A stretch of 64,000 nucleotides of DNA from Oxyruncus cristatus (taxonomy: Eukaryota > Chordata > Aves > Passeriformes > Cotingidae). Shown here piece after piece: positions 1 through 14,110 of the stretch (its first letter is position 1; each line of letters opens with the position of its first letter). Under the pieces are notes generated by a model that was given only the letters and a program-made list of their open reading frames with translations, had not been told where the DNA came from and searched no databases. The stretch spans positions 812,557 through 876,556 of the forward strand of contig VXAY01003155.1 in NCBI GenBank assembly GCA_013399855.1. Reading direction: 5' to 3'. A program made the translations under genes and the position numbers.

Positions 1-189
1 AGACCATCTTTCTTCATTAGAATAATAGCATTTGCACAATAGGTTAGTGTTTCTTCCCATGGATGTAACAAACAATAAACTTAAAAGAAGTCAGAAACAT
101 GCAAGCAGAATCAAACATCCTTATGTTGAACAGTACATTTTAGTTAGCCAGTGTTACAGTTACAAAACCAGTGAACTTTAGCAACGAAT

Positions 190-870
190 ATTCATACCCT
201 TACACTGTCTGAAGGGGGCTGCCCCCACCTCAGCCGGCGCAGGAGCAACAGGAGAAAAAAAAGGAAGCCGTGCCGGAAAACCGTAAGCTGGGGGGTGCAG
301 GTTCAGGTTTTTTTCACGTTTCTCTTGCCGGTACCCCGGGTGCTGGGGACTGCAGAGAGACCTCATGCCACTGCTGCCGAGTGCCTGGTCCTTGCTGCCC
401 GACCGAACCCAGATCTACCGCCTAGACCATTGGCTTGCTGACATTCCACACCAAAGCCAAGGGGACGTGGGACTGCGCTGCAGCTGGAGTGGTTTGGGGT
501 CATCCCCCACACTGCCGCAGCCGCCACCGCTCCAGCCGCCCGGGACTGCCACCAGACTGCAGTCCCTCACTTCTCGCCCCAGCCGCGTGGAGAAAACAAA
601 AACCAGCAGAGCCCAAGTTCAGCCAAGCCAAACAGGCAGCACCAGTGCTGTGAAGGGGGTGGTTTTAGTGGGGAAGACCCTCCACCCTGTTTGTTTTCTC
701 TTTTGTTTCCGGAGGGTGGGGGTGCCACGACTGGGGTAGACTTCCCTTTTTGTGGGTAAACCATTCTCCCCTGTATCCTTGTAGTTATATCTATTTTTCT
801 TTTCATAAATTGTTATTCTTTTTTCACTTACATGAAGTTGGGTGTACATTAGCTTCTAAGTTAAATGGGG
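190..870 (+). repeat. GC-rich LTR-like patch
   Basis: A GC- and CpG-rich stretch (about 200-730) contrasts with AT-rich surroundings. It passes into a T-rich segment containing CATAAATTGTTATTC (around 804-818), which resembles the polyadenylation/R region of bird LTRs. Short open frames on both strands share no known domain and look like chance frames in GC-rich DNA. A CpG-island promoter with a first exon is the alternative. I could not define TG...CA ends or a target-site duplication, so LTR origin is an inference. Confidence 0.3.
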
Positions 871-3800
871 TTGTATTGTATTTATTGAGTTTGAACTCAA
901 TAGGCTCACAGTGTGCAGTTGTGAAGGGTGCCCCCCTGTTGCTCAATTAACCATATAGTGTCATCAGAGATGTTCTGAGATACTTGAGACATTCACATGG
1001 AGATGGAAGATATGCCACAAGACTTATGGAGGTATTGACTGCTTCTGGAGTGATGGCTGGAGGCAAGGTTGATACCATAGAGCACCTAAAGTGGTGCTTT
1101 TAGGCAGTGGTCCCCTTCAATGTCTTTCATGTGTCTTTTATCCAAGCCTGGATAGAAAGGTTGCACACTGCTGTAACTGGAAAAAATACAAAAATATGTA
1201 TTTCTGCATTATAAATGCAATCTGTAATGAAGTGCTATTTACTGCTTTTTGGATTCATTTCTTTTGCTGTATTTCTTGGTACTTTTCAGGAAACCCCAGT
1301 GAGCCAGTACTACTGAGAAGCAACAAATTAGAGCATAAACATAGGAGTGAGCCATGGCAAACCACCCAAAATTAGGTTCTTGCTCTGACTTGCAGTTTGA
1401 AGTCCAAGTTTGGAGGAGAAGATGTCTTGTTTTCCTGTGTTTATGCGCAGGGGAGGCTAATCTTGTGTTCAGATATGAGAAAAAATAGCAGAACTCTTGT
1501 GCCCCATTCTTCCCTTAGTACTCTAATAACACAGGCACTGTTCATTTTATAGTGCATTGTCACATGTCGGTGCTGGTTTCTGTGTCTTGCTAGAAAGGTA
1601 TTCCCACGTGAAGTTGGAGAAATCCTGCAACACTATACTGAGAATGATAGGTGTGCTATAGTGGGGGTCAGAAAATAGAGATGAATGAGAAGGAAGAAAA
1701 ACGTCAGCAAATCTCTGCCAGGACATCTATACTATCTACAGGAGGAAGTGAATGATGGGGAAGAGGGATAAAGAGGGTTTATTTTTTGCTGTAAGAAAGG
1801 CCAGAGGTGACCTCTTTCTAGGTTAGTAGGGTGCGTTCAGAAATCAGACATTCATGGCTGTCAAAGATTGAAAGTTCACTTTTTTGCTGCTGTTGATGAA
1901 AAAATTACCCTTTTAAAGAGGGCTAGTGTAGCAAAAATTATTAACAAAGAACACGACAGAATCTGAAATTTATTTAGGAGAGGCAAGGAAATATAACTTG
2001 ATATTGGATGAAGAGGCAGGACGATTTAGACAAAATTTGACAATGTGTGTTAGTATCTCTCCAAAATTTTTTACAGAGGATCTCAGAGTACTTTATAAAT
2101 GTTAGTGGCACTGATTAGCATGTTATATTTCGCTTATATTAAAATCAATAAATATAGACATATATTCTAAACATATATAATCATAAATACTTATCTTCCC
2201 TTATCAAATAAGTCCCAGAGAATTCGAGTTTGATATTTTAAAAATATGTCACTTGGCAGTATCACATAATACGTTGCAAGATGGCAACACTGATATGGTT
2301 TATTTATTAAGAAAATGAATAACAATTATTTATTGTACCTACTGTATCAACTAACTTAAAACTAAAAAAACCCAAACAAGTACAGTTAAACTCTTAATTA
2401 TAACATCTTTGCAGTTAAACTGAAGTCTATGTTTTGACTTTTTGGATCATCCTAAATCTGGAGCTTTCCATCATTATTTCAACTCAAGCAGAAATTTTGG
2501 AAACTGTTATGTATTATTGCAAGGTGTATTTTTAACCTGGGGTCACTAGAAGGTAAAGACAAGGAGTAGTACACAATTTGACCTGCCACAGGAATTCCAG
2601 ATAAAACCCCAGAAGTTGAGTCAGAGATAATCACAAAATCTGGAATCTACAATAACAAACTGTTCATATATCTACCTGTCAGCTCTCTTCCTCTAAGGGA
2701 GGGACACAAGGTCATTGAAATGGCCACTTTCCACCCCCTTTTTTTTTCTGGACATAAGTGGATAAATGGAGAATCAAATATTTACAAGAAAATGCTTTTC
2801 CATGAGTATTAAGTGATTTTAATTCAAATGTTTGTTGGTTAGCTTTTTTTTACATTTTTACATGTTTGCATAAAAAGTAATAAGCTAATCAAGGAAATAC
2901 AGTTGGTACTCTTCTTAAGAGTATTTTCACTCCCAAGAGTATTTCCAAGTTTAATTAAAGGAATATGTTTCAATTAAATGAATCGGGTATTATTTTTTGT
3001 ATTAAATTGAAATGAAAATGTGTGGAAGGAAAGACAGAATCCCAGAGATGGAAGACAGATCACTGAGTTCAGTAGAGCAGTTCTCCTTGGAACAGTACAA
3101 CACATTATGTCAAGTGTATGTTATGTAAAAGCAGTACCACTACCTTCCAAGTCCTATTCCCTTATACATTTAAAAAATATCTCAAATCCCTAGATCCAAA
3201 AAGATTTTGGTTTAGGTACCCTAATGCAGTCATGGCTGTGGCTATTCAAGTAATAAGAGATGTAATGTTTGTTGTTCTAATAACAGTGGTTAAATGAATG
3301 GGTACCATTAGATTGTGATGCAACAATGCCTAACCCTCATACTTTGTTATTCTCAGTTTTCTGAAGAGAAAAATGTTGAAATAGCTAAAATCAAACAGCT
3401 TTATCTGTGTTTTTCTCCATTACCAGGAGACTGATTATTTTCAGAAACAAAAGCAAATAAGCTATGATCTTGGATCTGCTAGGGTGTTGTTTAATCCATG
3501 TTCAGTGGCACTTTGCCTGAAAACTTTGGAGAAGAACCAGGAAGGAAGGTGGAAAAAGAAATGTTGCTTCGATTAAGTTGGATAATTTGAAAGAGAAAGT
3601 GTATTTGTATATTCCAGGTATGTTGTGCAGTAATAGTTCTGTGAAAAAAATGAAGAACAGAAATGATTGTGTTGCTCTGCCTGTGCTCCTGCCTCTCATA
3701 CTTTGCAGCCTTGTGTTTATTTATCAGTGCCACAGCTGGCTTTAGGACAGTGCTGTTCTCATTTTCCGGGGCAGGGAGGCAACTGTGAACTGTCCAGGTT

Positions 3801-6800
3801 CACACAGGACACTGATGCAAGAACAGGCAGTTGAGTTCTATTCTCCTGGGCCATGGTGTTGGCGCTCAGACAACTGAACACAACTTCCTTCTCTTGGAGC
3901 CTGGACAGGACACAGAAATGTATTCATTTGGCAAAGGGGGAGGGAAACCCCTGCACCCCTTCCTTATTTTGTTTTTGCTTTGGAGGGGACAGTTGCAATT
4001 CTCATGCAAGGCAAGGTTATTTAAACTTGATGATGAGTAGCCACATGTTTTTCAGCATTTCCTGAAGTTTGTAAGGGGTGAATTCCAGATAGTGCACAAA
4101 TCTGTGTCACCCCACAAAATGCCAAACCAGTGGCTTTTAGCAACATATACAATGATTGTTAATATAAATTCATTGTTGGTCAGCCTGCATATCCATGTAC
4201 TATAATTTATCTTCATATCCATAGAGTATATCGTCCAAGATAAAATTACAGGCAGGATTAGCATATGTTCAACGAAAAGGATTTTTCTTTTTTTTTTTTT
4301 TTTCACCTGGTCTCATCAAGATTCATTAGAAACTTTTAATAGTTGAAAGGAAGGTCCATTGTTTTGAATGACTTCATACTATTTATAAAACCAAATTTGT
4401 TTTCCTGATTTTCTGAAAAATGTGTCTTCCTGGTTATGTTAATTTTATGTGTATGTAATATACTGCTGTTGTACCAAAATAGAGTATGGTAGTAATATTT
4501 TACACTTATCAGTGTCAGTATGTCTTTCTTTGCTAGTTCTGTTAAGGTAGCACTGTTGTTTTTCAGATGTTGTCTCCATAAAAATGAGACCATAGGCTCC
4601 CTGGGGGAAAACATATATTTTTCTCATAAACAAGGTGTGGATCTGTATTACTTTTGTGGGTTTAATGCATTTTCATAACTTCAAAAGTCAGATTAATTTT
4701 CTGCGTTTGAAGAACTTTCTAAGAAAAGCAGTTTACCGAAGTTTTCCTGTCAAACTGAGAATCGCGGTTTTACAGCCTAAGGTAAATCTTGGTAGTCCTT
4801 TGTGTTTTTTACTTCAAATCAAATTGATTGTATGCTGGCATATGTATTTTTGTGTAATAGATTGTGCTACGTGCTTTGTAATGAGCTGAATTTCAGTAGC
4901 AGTTAAGAGTAAGTCTCGGAATAGCAAAAGTGACAACATAGAGAATTATTATTTTCCTATCTAAGTTTGTCAGTTTTACAATGAGCTAAAAGAAAATATT
5001 TTTCTTTTGGAGCTGCACTGCATGTATCACAGCAGAGGGTGGAACTAAGAGGCAAAACTGACACATGTTTAATGCCTTACAGACATCTCTGTCTTGATTT
5101 TGTTGTTACATATATACATATATACAATTTGTCATGAAGAAGATTTTAAGGGGATGAAATGCAGGTATGAAAACTTTAAGAGAATTGTAAAAGAAAAATC
5201 AGTTGATAATCAACATGTATTTTTAAATTCCACTTTGATTGTTTTATTAACTACAGCCAATTCTATATTAAAGCTGTATTTGTTGTATCTAGAATGAAAA
5301 TGGGTAGAAGCACTATTCTAAAGTATTGTACAGGGAACGAAGGGGGCTTTGGAAAATTTAAATAGTGGTGAGAAAGTGGAAAACGTAAATTGAAGATGAT
5401 TTTTAAAATCAAGATCTCCTTCTTCAGATGACATTTACTTCGTGGAAAAGAGAGGCAACAGTTTAGTCACTTAAATTTAGCACTGATCACTGTAGTTACA
5501 GCCTGATCTTGCAGTTGTTGTAAGAGCAACTGACTCTTTAGGAAGCTGAAGAAAAATCCCGATAATTAAGACTAGCTAGTGGTCATATCAGTGAGTTCAG
5601 CTGTTTTTATTATGGGAGAAGACGGAAAACAGTTATCAAATTTTCATGTGTGATCCTGTTGTTATCCCACAGGGACAATATACAGGAACAGACATTGTAC
5701 TGCAGTTGGTCTAAGCTGCAAGCCATTGATGAGCTGAGTACAATCAGGCAGTTTAGATGTCAAAGTCCAATACATTTATTTATAGATAGATATTTTGCAT
5801 CTGTGCAGGGAAGAAGATGAATTTCCTACTGAAGAATACCAGTGATCCACCAAAGGTAGAGGAAAGAACTTTACATTTCATACTGTTGTTTACTATCCAG
5901 CTGAGATGACAAAATTCTTAGAGTAACAAAGAGACATTAATGTACCAGTAGAAGTTGTGTGGTTTAGGTGTTTTGAATATATGCGTTTGTTTGCTTATAC
6001 ATACCTCTATCCATATCCACCTATCTACCTTAAGCTGACTTGATTTAAGCATAATTTAGTAACTTGTTAGCTAAAATGATCCCTTCCCCAAAATTATAAA
6101 TTGGGACCTGGGGACTTAATATCCCGTAACAAGTGCTCCTTCTTCACAACAAATCCTTTATTTTGTCTGAAGGCTAAGAGAAGATACACCCATTTGAACT
6201 GCGTATTTTAGATGGAGACTTATCACCACAGGAATCACGAAAGCTGAATCTGTCTTCTAGTAGTGATTCGTAGCAAAGAAGGCTCCCTGGTATACAGTAA
6301 GGTATTGGGAGATGTTCTTGGCAAAATTTGTGAAACTATCTGTTATTATATCAAATATCATAGTCATAACTTTAATTGTTAATCACCATCAAGTGTATAA
6401 TAAATTGAAAAAAGAGATATTCAGGGGAGGGGTAGACATAGTATCAGTCACTGGGAATTCCACAGAGTGCAAAGCAAAGGGAAGGGAGAGCTACAAATGC
6501 TCCTAAGTTACATTAGCGGCAGAACTTCTCAAAACTGACATAGTGTTAGATTGATAATTTAGGAGCAGAAAGCACAGGCTCCAAGAGATTACTGAACTAT
6601 TAAGCAAATCCATTGCAGGCATCTTAGTATTACATAATAATAAAGAGGGAATATGCTATAAACTAAGTTAATCATTGTAAGAGAACAGTCTCCTTGGAAG
6701 AAAAGCATATGCAAGGCAAAATTCTCTCATTTCCTACTTGCTGAGGGACTGAAGTTAAAGAAATGGCTGAAAAGTAGCCCAACCTAGCTTATCCCATGGG

Positions 6801-9800
6801 ATAGTACACCCAGAAAGATGCATTAGTCCCTGATAATGGGGATGAACCCGGCTGTATATCCGGATTCTGTTCTATCATTCTGGATACAGTAAAGAAGGAA
6901 TAAAAAGACCATAGTTTCCTCTGGAAAGACAAATATATAGTTTGAATGGAAATTAGAAACTTTTAAGTCAAGTATAATTTCCCATTGTGGAGAGCATGCA
7001 TTACATTTGTCCCTCAATCACAAGCAATAAATCCAAGTGGGAAACTAGCAAAGCATCAACCTTCCAGAGAACCTGTTATGCATTTTTTGCACCACTTGCA
7101 TCAGTGAGGAGGATTTTTCACAGCTGCTGTTAAATGATACTGACCAGTTAAGATGTTGTGTAATTTTTGGATTTACACTGTGAGTATTCATTGAAGTAAA
7201 TGTAATCACTTTCACACAATACTATTACATGTTACCCTACGTATTTGGTCATCCAACATTTCTTTTGGTCCACTTCAGAAGGCAGTGCTTGCCTGGTGTC
7301 ACCAGAATAAATATGGCAGAGTCAATATGAAGGTAACATTTTCTTCACAGAGAACACTCTCAGACTTTTATAATCTGCAAGTTGTTTCTTAAAACTCTGA
7401 CAAACCCAAACTTTCCTGTCATGATATCCACTTAGGTTCAGTTGGTAATATGAAACCAGAAGTTAGTATCTACCCACTGGACCATGAAGAATTTTTCAGT
7501 AAGGTGCTGTCTAGTCCTGGTGAAAGTTCATTATATTTACATATCACTCATAACTCTGAATGAATACGTATGAAGGAATATTATTACAGCTTTCCATTCT
7601 TCCTTTGGGCATTCAATTGCTGTTGTGGCCACTACAGAACATTTCCTTATTCGTTTGTTTGGGTTTTTTAATGAATACAAAATAGACTTCAATAGTTATA
7701 TAGAGAACCTGGAGGTAGATACCACCATCACTGAGGAAATCATATATGAAGAAAGTTATCCATCTTTTGCACACACGTAGCCCTATCTTTCAATACATAT
7801 AACTTATTGGGATTTTTGTAGACCTTATTCCCTGTGATCCTTCTTCTATTGCAGATTTTTGAGGATTTCTTTTAAGTGGAGGACATGAAAATTACAAGGA
7901 AATGCAAATAAAAAAAACCTGTTTCTGATCTTTCTTGTTCTTAATGTAGTTAGGTCCAAATACTTTTACATTTTCAAGTCAGTCGATTTGAATTATTATA
8001 TTTGTGGGTCAGAAGTAATGCCAGCAATCTAAGTACTGATAAAGTAAAACAGTACCTACATTTGTCTATATATACTGTGTGTTACTAAACTATAACAAAT
8101 GAGAAGGGAAGAATTGATTTATACAACTCCTTTCTCTCGTAATAGCAAGCTGCCCTAAGCCCTATACTTTTTGGAAAGTAATGCCACAGAATTGCCTTCC
8201 TCATTAAATACTGGATGTTGTAGCTGAGAGAAACATAAGTATGGAAAAAAAAAGTCTTAACATCACCTAGCATCACCTGGCATATTTTAGTCTGTCAGTC
8301 ATCTTATCCTTTTTGAAAGACGAAATCTATTTGTCCTCACAATGTTGTACTATGCAGAGTGACTACAGTAGCTGCTATCTCTTTAGCACCACTACTTAAA
8401 ACTAAATTCTTATTATCATTCTGTTGCTGAACACATTTCAGAAGTCATTAAAGTAGCCGAGCAATTGAATGTAGCTATCCCTTACTCCATGTATTGAGTT
8501 TGTGTGTGGGTCTATCTATGTATCAAATTTATGCAACTGTAATATGAATTAATATTATTCTTCATGCACCATCAACAGTTATCTCATAGGCTAGCATAGC
8601 CTATAGATTAGAATAAATTAAGGAATAACTTCCCCGATGAGCTGGAATCAAGGTGGATTTCTAGAATGCTGGAAGATCATTACTTTTCTAATGGTTAAGG
8701 CAAAGTTTTTTTCACATTGAAAACATAGAGATATAAATAATTTCTGGAGGTGAGCAACTGACTAAAATGTTCTGTCATCAGTTAGGAGGGAAGTAATAAA
8801 TTTATTATTAAAATTTTGTTCAGGAAGAAATTTTATGCTTTATCGTAATTACTGATGGTTATGCAAAGGACCTTCCACTGTATGAACACTATGAAAAGTG
8901 GGATAAGATTTTCTGGAACTTTGTTTATAGTGACTTTGTCTGTTGAACTCAGGTTAATTATGCGGGATGCCCATCTGAGAGAGAAGGCACACCACAGAAC
9001 AAAAGGGATCCAATTTTTTTCACTCTACTGTTTGAATTTCATCCTTTCTTCTTTCAACTGTTTTCATCTTATGGAAGTGATTATAAGTGCTAATGAGACA
9101 TTTGTTCTTGCTTCAGGCAGTCATTTTCTGGTTAACACAACAGGGGTATCAAGCATCTATTTTGGTATTATAGGAAGTCAGCAGGCTGGGGTCACATATT
9201 CTTTTCTCTTATACCAACCTAGCTGCAACAATTCTTTTTCTGGTATCTGAAATACTTATTACACTATTTTATTTTTCTGTCTGCACCTCTTATATGAACT
9301 CCTTGTCACTAACTTATGTCAGGAAAAGTTATAACTCTTACAGGTGTTTCCAATTTAGAAGCCAGTCAGAAGTATTTGAAGCCTTTTTTTTTCTTTTGGG
9401 AGCTAATTCTAATCAAGCTGAGAATTACAGATGTGTTGTTTAGTTCAAGAAACAAGTGGTGACTGATGAGCAGAAGTAGCATTTGAACCTGGGACCTAAG
9501 GAGTACAGTTCAATAAATTAGGGTATCAGTCTACAGAGAACAGTACTGTTTGAAAACATGATTTCTTTCATGTTGGCTTAATTTTTCAGAAACCATAACC
9601 AAACATGGCAGTTCCAAGCCATTCATTTCATCAGTCTTATTTATCAAAAGAAAGTCAGAGAGTGCTTTTGGGCCTGTATTTCTCAAGTGTTGATAATTAT
9701 GTGTATAGACAGAGCTGATTGTGTTACCTAATAGACCCAGTGGAATTGGGAATGCTACCGAGATTTAAAGGAAGTACCCTTGAGAAGACCCAAGAAGTGT

Positions 9801-10019
9801 GTACCAGGCAGATCTCAAATATTTCATCCACTAGTATGAATTTTGCTTTTGAGGAAAAAATGTATTTATCACCACTACTTTTTTGTCATGGCACAATGAG
9901 TTTCTCATTACTAACTTGAATGTCGAGCTCTTCTAGTGCCTACTTTCCCTAAATGAAAGTTGGTGCCAATTAGCCATCTAGAGGAGAGACACTTGTGAAA
10001 TCTTTTCTAGAAATGAACA
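871..10019. other. AT-rich non-coding stretch
   Basis: No gene is supported here. There are homopolymer runs (for example a T run near 4286-4303) and short AT microsatellites (near 5108-5126). A 131-codon open frame at 8855-9250 has no recognisable domain or repeat structure and could arise by chance at this base composition. Confidence 0.5.
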
Positions 10020-10340
10020 CATGAGAATCGTGAGGCTAATTAGTAGAAATAGTCTCCTGTAATCCAGCTGTTTTATGCAATGCGAATAACTTTACAAACA
10101 TTCTTGCTCTGAGACTGATAGCAAATGCTGCTAATTATGTGCCTGCATATGCATAAAATCTGGTGGTCAATGAAATGTGTTCCAAAGTCTTATTACAAAG
10201 CAGATTAGTATACGAATATGCCTATTCATTAGGCAAAAACAAGTTCATGAGATGCCTTCATTTCCTCACACCTAATATTGGAGGAAAGCATTTGGCTTAA
10301 TTAAGAAATAGCTTTTACTAGAAAATTCAGAGCATACAAA
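10020..10340. promoter_or_regulatory. Candidate conserved non-coding element
   Basis: Unique, non-repetitive sequence with several TAATTA/CTAATTA homeodomain-type cores, an octamer-like ATATGCATAAAAT and no long open frame. This texture is typical of vertebrate developmental enhancers in gene deserts. Conservation cannot be assessed from one sequence, so this is only a candidate. Confidence 0.2.
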
Positions 10341-13068
10341 AATTAGAAAAAAAAAAAACACCCTGTGGGCTTTTTTTTAATATGTGGAATAAAAGGAGAA
10401 TATGCCTAGAGAGAAAAGAATAAATATCTCAAATGAAACCTTAAAAGCTGGTGGACTGTCAGCATTTTCCAGGGTTTCTTTTCCCCCAAGTTTGTCCTTG
10501 AAAAAATCACCAAATATTTCCTAGTCCATTCCTTATTTCAGAGAAGCTTTTTAAGCACTGGATTTTTAAAAACATGATTTTAATTCTTTGACTGAGTATT
10601 GTTGTTAATTAGATGACTGTGATCTTCAAAAGCAAGCTTCCAATGCAATAAATTATGAGCATGAATTTGCTTTATATTACTAAACCATTATAGTTACTTG
10701 ACGAGTATTTCAAGTTTTAAAACTTCCAAGCAACTTTAGATTGAAAAAAATAATTCCTGTATAAAACCACTTTGAAAATCTTTCAAAGTTCTCAAAGATC
10801 TCTTATGTTATTAATATTACATTAAATATGTCTGCAAGCAAACTTAGAATATTCCTGGAACAGAAAGACAAAATGAATGTAAAGAAAATCAAAGCATGTC
10901 AATAAAGGTGAAACACAAATGTACAGAAATCCTATTTCTCTGATTATTATGCAGGAGCATGTAAAACTGAGGACCAGACTCTGGGGCCACTTAGTGTATC
11001 TTTATTATTCTTAACTTCACCTTTATGTGGTCCTACTCAGATTAGTAAAAACACATGCATATATAATGTTAGCTTCAGTAAAAGACATAAATCCTACAAA
11101 AATCTTATGCTTTTAGGTAACAGATTATCTTAATCATAATATAACTCTTAAACATGATATTGAAGTTTGTTTTCAGGATCTAGACTCACATTATCAAATC
11201 ATTAGGTTTTAAAGACTTTTTTGAATATGTTAGATTTTGTTAAGTCTACTAAGAAGGGTGTTAGAGAGGAGAGGATGTGTTTTTTTTAACTGGACAAGTT
11301 TCTCACACATGCTGTCATATTTAGAATACTGTTTCCTGACATAGCACTTTTTCCTCCTTCAGAATATGACTTCACATTTCAGTAGTCTTCAAATTCACAG
11401 GCACATGTCAGCTTCACCAGCTGCTCATTAATGTATGTATTTTAAAGAAGGTAGAGAAATGCAGAAAGCTTGTTTCTTATCGAGTGAATCAAGTGTGTGG
11501 TGTGAAGGCAATAATGAGGAAACATAATGGGTTAAGAGGAGAGAACTCCTACACTTAATTCCTTCCTGTTAGATGAGCTCCTTCATCATAGTGTGATCCT
11601 TGTAATGCTCACATTTCTAGCACAGTGTTTCTTATTTTAAAAAAGCTGTGATTCATTGTATGGAGGTGGAGAGAACTGAGGAGTTTTTGCACATTAACGG
11701 TTTTAAATGAGGAAAAACCCCTTTTTTCTTTGCCTTTGCTTTTTTGGTAGAACTTTATGAGACAGAAGGTTTAAGCATGCTGGTTAATTTTATATCAAAT
11801 TTGATCCTGCCACCAGTTACTTTCTACTTCTGCAGGCTTCTAACTCTGTCACCATGTATTAGATGTATTACCCACAGAACAGTAATTACATTTGACACAT
11901 AATTATTATGGTTTTGATGACAAGAAGACCTTTTCTTTTCATGCTTTCATAACATATACTCCTGAAAGTGCTGGCTTGCTGAATACAGTTAGTTTAAAAG
12001 CACTTGGATTTAAATGGAACCCTGGGACAAAGAAAGAACTGAAAAGAAATAGTGAGCACATTTGAAAATTCCACAGATGATCTCACACAGTCGATTTTGA
12101 ACAGGAAAGAAAGCCTTTAAGTGTTGTTAATGCAAAAGGAGAAAGAACTGCCTGGTTGCAGCCATGCCAGATCCCCAACAGGAAAGGAGGGCTTTTAAAG
12201 TTAATAAACAGAACAGGGGTTGGAAAAAAAACGGAGGCTCCTGGCAAGGCCACATAAACTACACAAATGAGTTTCTAATCTTGCCACATGGGCATTTTTC
12301 CAACTCTGCACTCTGAGTCACCCCCAGCTGCAGGCTTGGATGAGCAGTTTAACAGTCCTTAGCCACTTTTTTTTCTTTTTTTTTTTACATGATCAGCATC
12401 AGAGTATCATGTTTCTGGTGCCTAGGGGCTCTGTGGTATTCAAACAGGGTGAGTTCTTGGAATTCCTCCAACCTTACCTGCAGCTGCCTCTCTGCTGAGG
12501 TTAGGAAAGCTGGAGTTGCAAATTTTGTCATTTGCCATCACCTTCTAGCTCCCTCATCTCCTCTTGATTTCTCATAGCGTGCATGGGGCAAAGCAAGGCT
12601 GGGAGGATGCAAAGTGTTCTTCCTGTCTTATTAAAAAGGAAGAAAAGTTAGCAAGACATGGACAGGGCAATGTCAATGCTATGAATCCTTCTCTGGGAAT
12701 TAAGTGGTTGCGAAGGAAACCTGAGCAGAAAAAAGATGACCTGACTTCCTTCTTGGATCCAAAAGATGAATATCTGCATCAGGGAAGCTGGGCTTGATGT
12801 AAAGGGGATCCCTCCTATTAATGTGAGCTATTCAATCACTGCCAAGACAATGATAATCAAATTAACATACTATAAAGCAACTCTAATTTTAGCCTGTTTG
12901 TTATTGTAAGAGTTCACAGAGAAGGGTAAACGGGGAGGTGAAGGCTGCTATGAATGACTAATGCTGCATTTCAACCTCCTAAGCCATATTTAGTGATGTG
13001 GGATATAAACATAAGCTTTCAGTACAATTTTTCCTATTTGACTTCTGTTCCCTCTCCTAAAGATGGAT
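10341..13068. other. AT-rich non-coding stretch
   Basis: No gene is supported. It contains an A run (10350-10361) and a T-rich tract (12368-12388). Two short open frames at 12389-12577 and 12564-12797 have no recognisable features. Confidence 0.45.
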
Positions 13069-13697
13069 TTAACTAGCTACCACTGAGGTGGATGCTAATA
13101 GACAGGTATTTATAATTGGTGTTGTGTGGCAGGCACACCCAGTCCCCACCAGGGCTGATCCCAGCATTTCGTGGCTGTCTGGACCATAACCATGTTTGTC
13201 CACGAGCCCTGACCCAAACAGGCTATAACTGGGCCCATGGATAGTTCCCACCTGGGATGTGCCTTTCCTGGGAGTGGTGGGGCAGAACAGAAAGCTCTTC
13301 CCAGGGATGGGGCCACCACCAACGGCCTCTTCACAGGATTCAGTGCCTAAACTGCCACGACTGCAGGCCTGTAGCCTGTTCAGTGTCCCCAGGGTGTCAT
13401 GGTCACCCCTCTCGTATGTTAGTTTTGGCCATTGGATTTGGTTGTGAGTCAAAGTTTGCCAGAGTTCGTTACCTCTGTGAGATTGGTTTCATATACCTCC
13501 ATGGCATTCTGTAAACCGTGAATTCTTTTTCTTTCCACGGTGAGTCCACACATATACATTAAACTGCTGTTCTCTGGGGTTGTCAGGATTGCAGACCAGC
13601 CCAAAACACAGCAGTATAATAAAGTTTTCAGGCCCTGTTTAGTTACGGCTGAAAATCTGGGACTCAGCCAATCTATACCACTCAGGGCTCTTTTCAC
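13069..13697 (-). pseudogene. Degenerate coding-like remnant, family unknown
   Basis: On the minus strand an 82-codon frame (13697 to 13449) ends in TGA. The same frame becomes open again further on (a 74-codon frame, 13334-13110) after four in-frame stops. A 127-codon frame runs in another phase over the second half. The stretch around 13110-13420 is GC-richer than its surroundings. Continuity of one frame through scattered stops suggests a decayed coding or retroelement-derived piece. No motif lets me name a family, and a non-coding RNA or unclassified repeat would look the same. Confidence 0.25.
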
Positions 13698-13699
13698 AG

Positions 13700-14110
13700 T
13701 CCAAAATGATTTGGCTTAAACATTTCCAACTGTGATGAGGTCTCATTTCAGTGATTATACAGTCATTCACTTTTCCACATCAACATCAAAGTCATTAACA
13801 ACCGAGCGTTATTGCATTGGCTGGAATTCAGTTAAGGACTAGAGGGATGTTGCTCTTTATTAAGATAAATCATTGCCTTGGTTATGTCACCCATGAAATA
13901 ATCAATTTACTGTGTTGGTTAATTTCCTCTCTCTTTGATCTGTGAATTAAATTCAGCAGATCATTGTTCCACACAACTGCAGTGCAAAGGATGCTTTAAA
14001 ATAAATGCATCACATTTTCTAATGGTACAAGTCTGGTAACTGTAAAACAAGAACTGCATGTGGGGGATCCATTTCAACAGTTCCCTTTGAAAGCTTCAGT
14101 GGGAAATGAA
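13700..14110. promoter_or_regulatory. Candidate conserved non-coding element
   Basis: Unique sequence dense in developmental-type sites: repeated TTAAT/ATTAA cores, AATCAATTTAC and a TTTGATCTGTG-like TCF core. There are no repeats or long open frames. It is flagged on texture only; cross-species alignment would decide. Confidence 0.2.

Noticed and set aside
4052..4306. Minus-strand frame beginning with a poly-lysine run as a processed gene
   Set aside because: The lysines come from a plain T tract on the plus strand; no coding similarity follows.
8855..9250. 131-codon open frame on the plus strand as a possible gene
   Set aside because: No domain, no splice context and ordinary AT-rich codon content; a frame of this length is expected occasionally by chance in 64 kb read in six frames.
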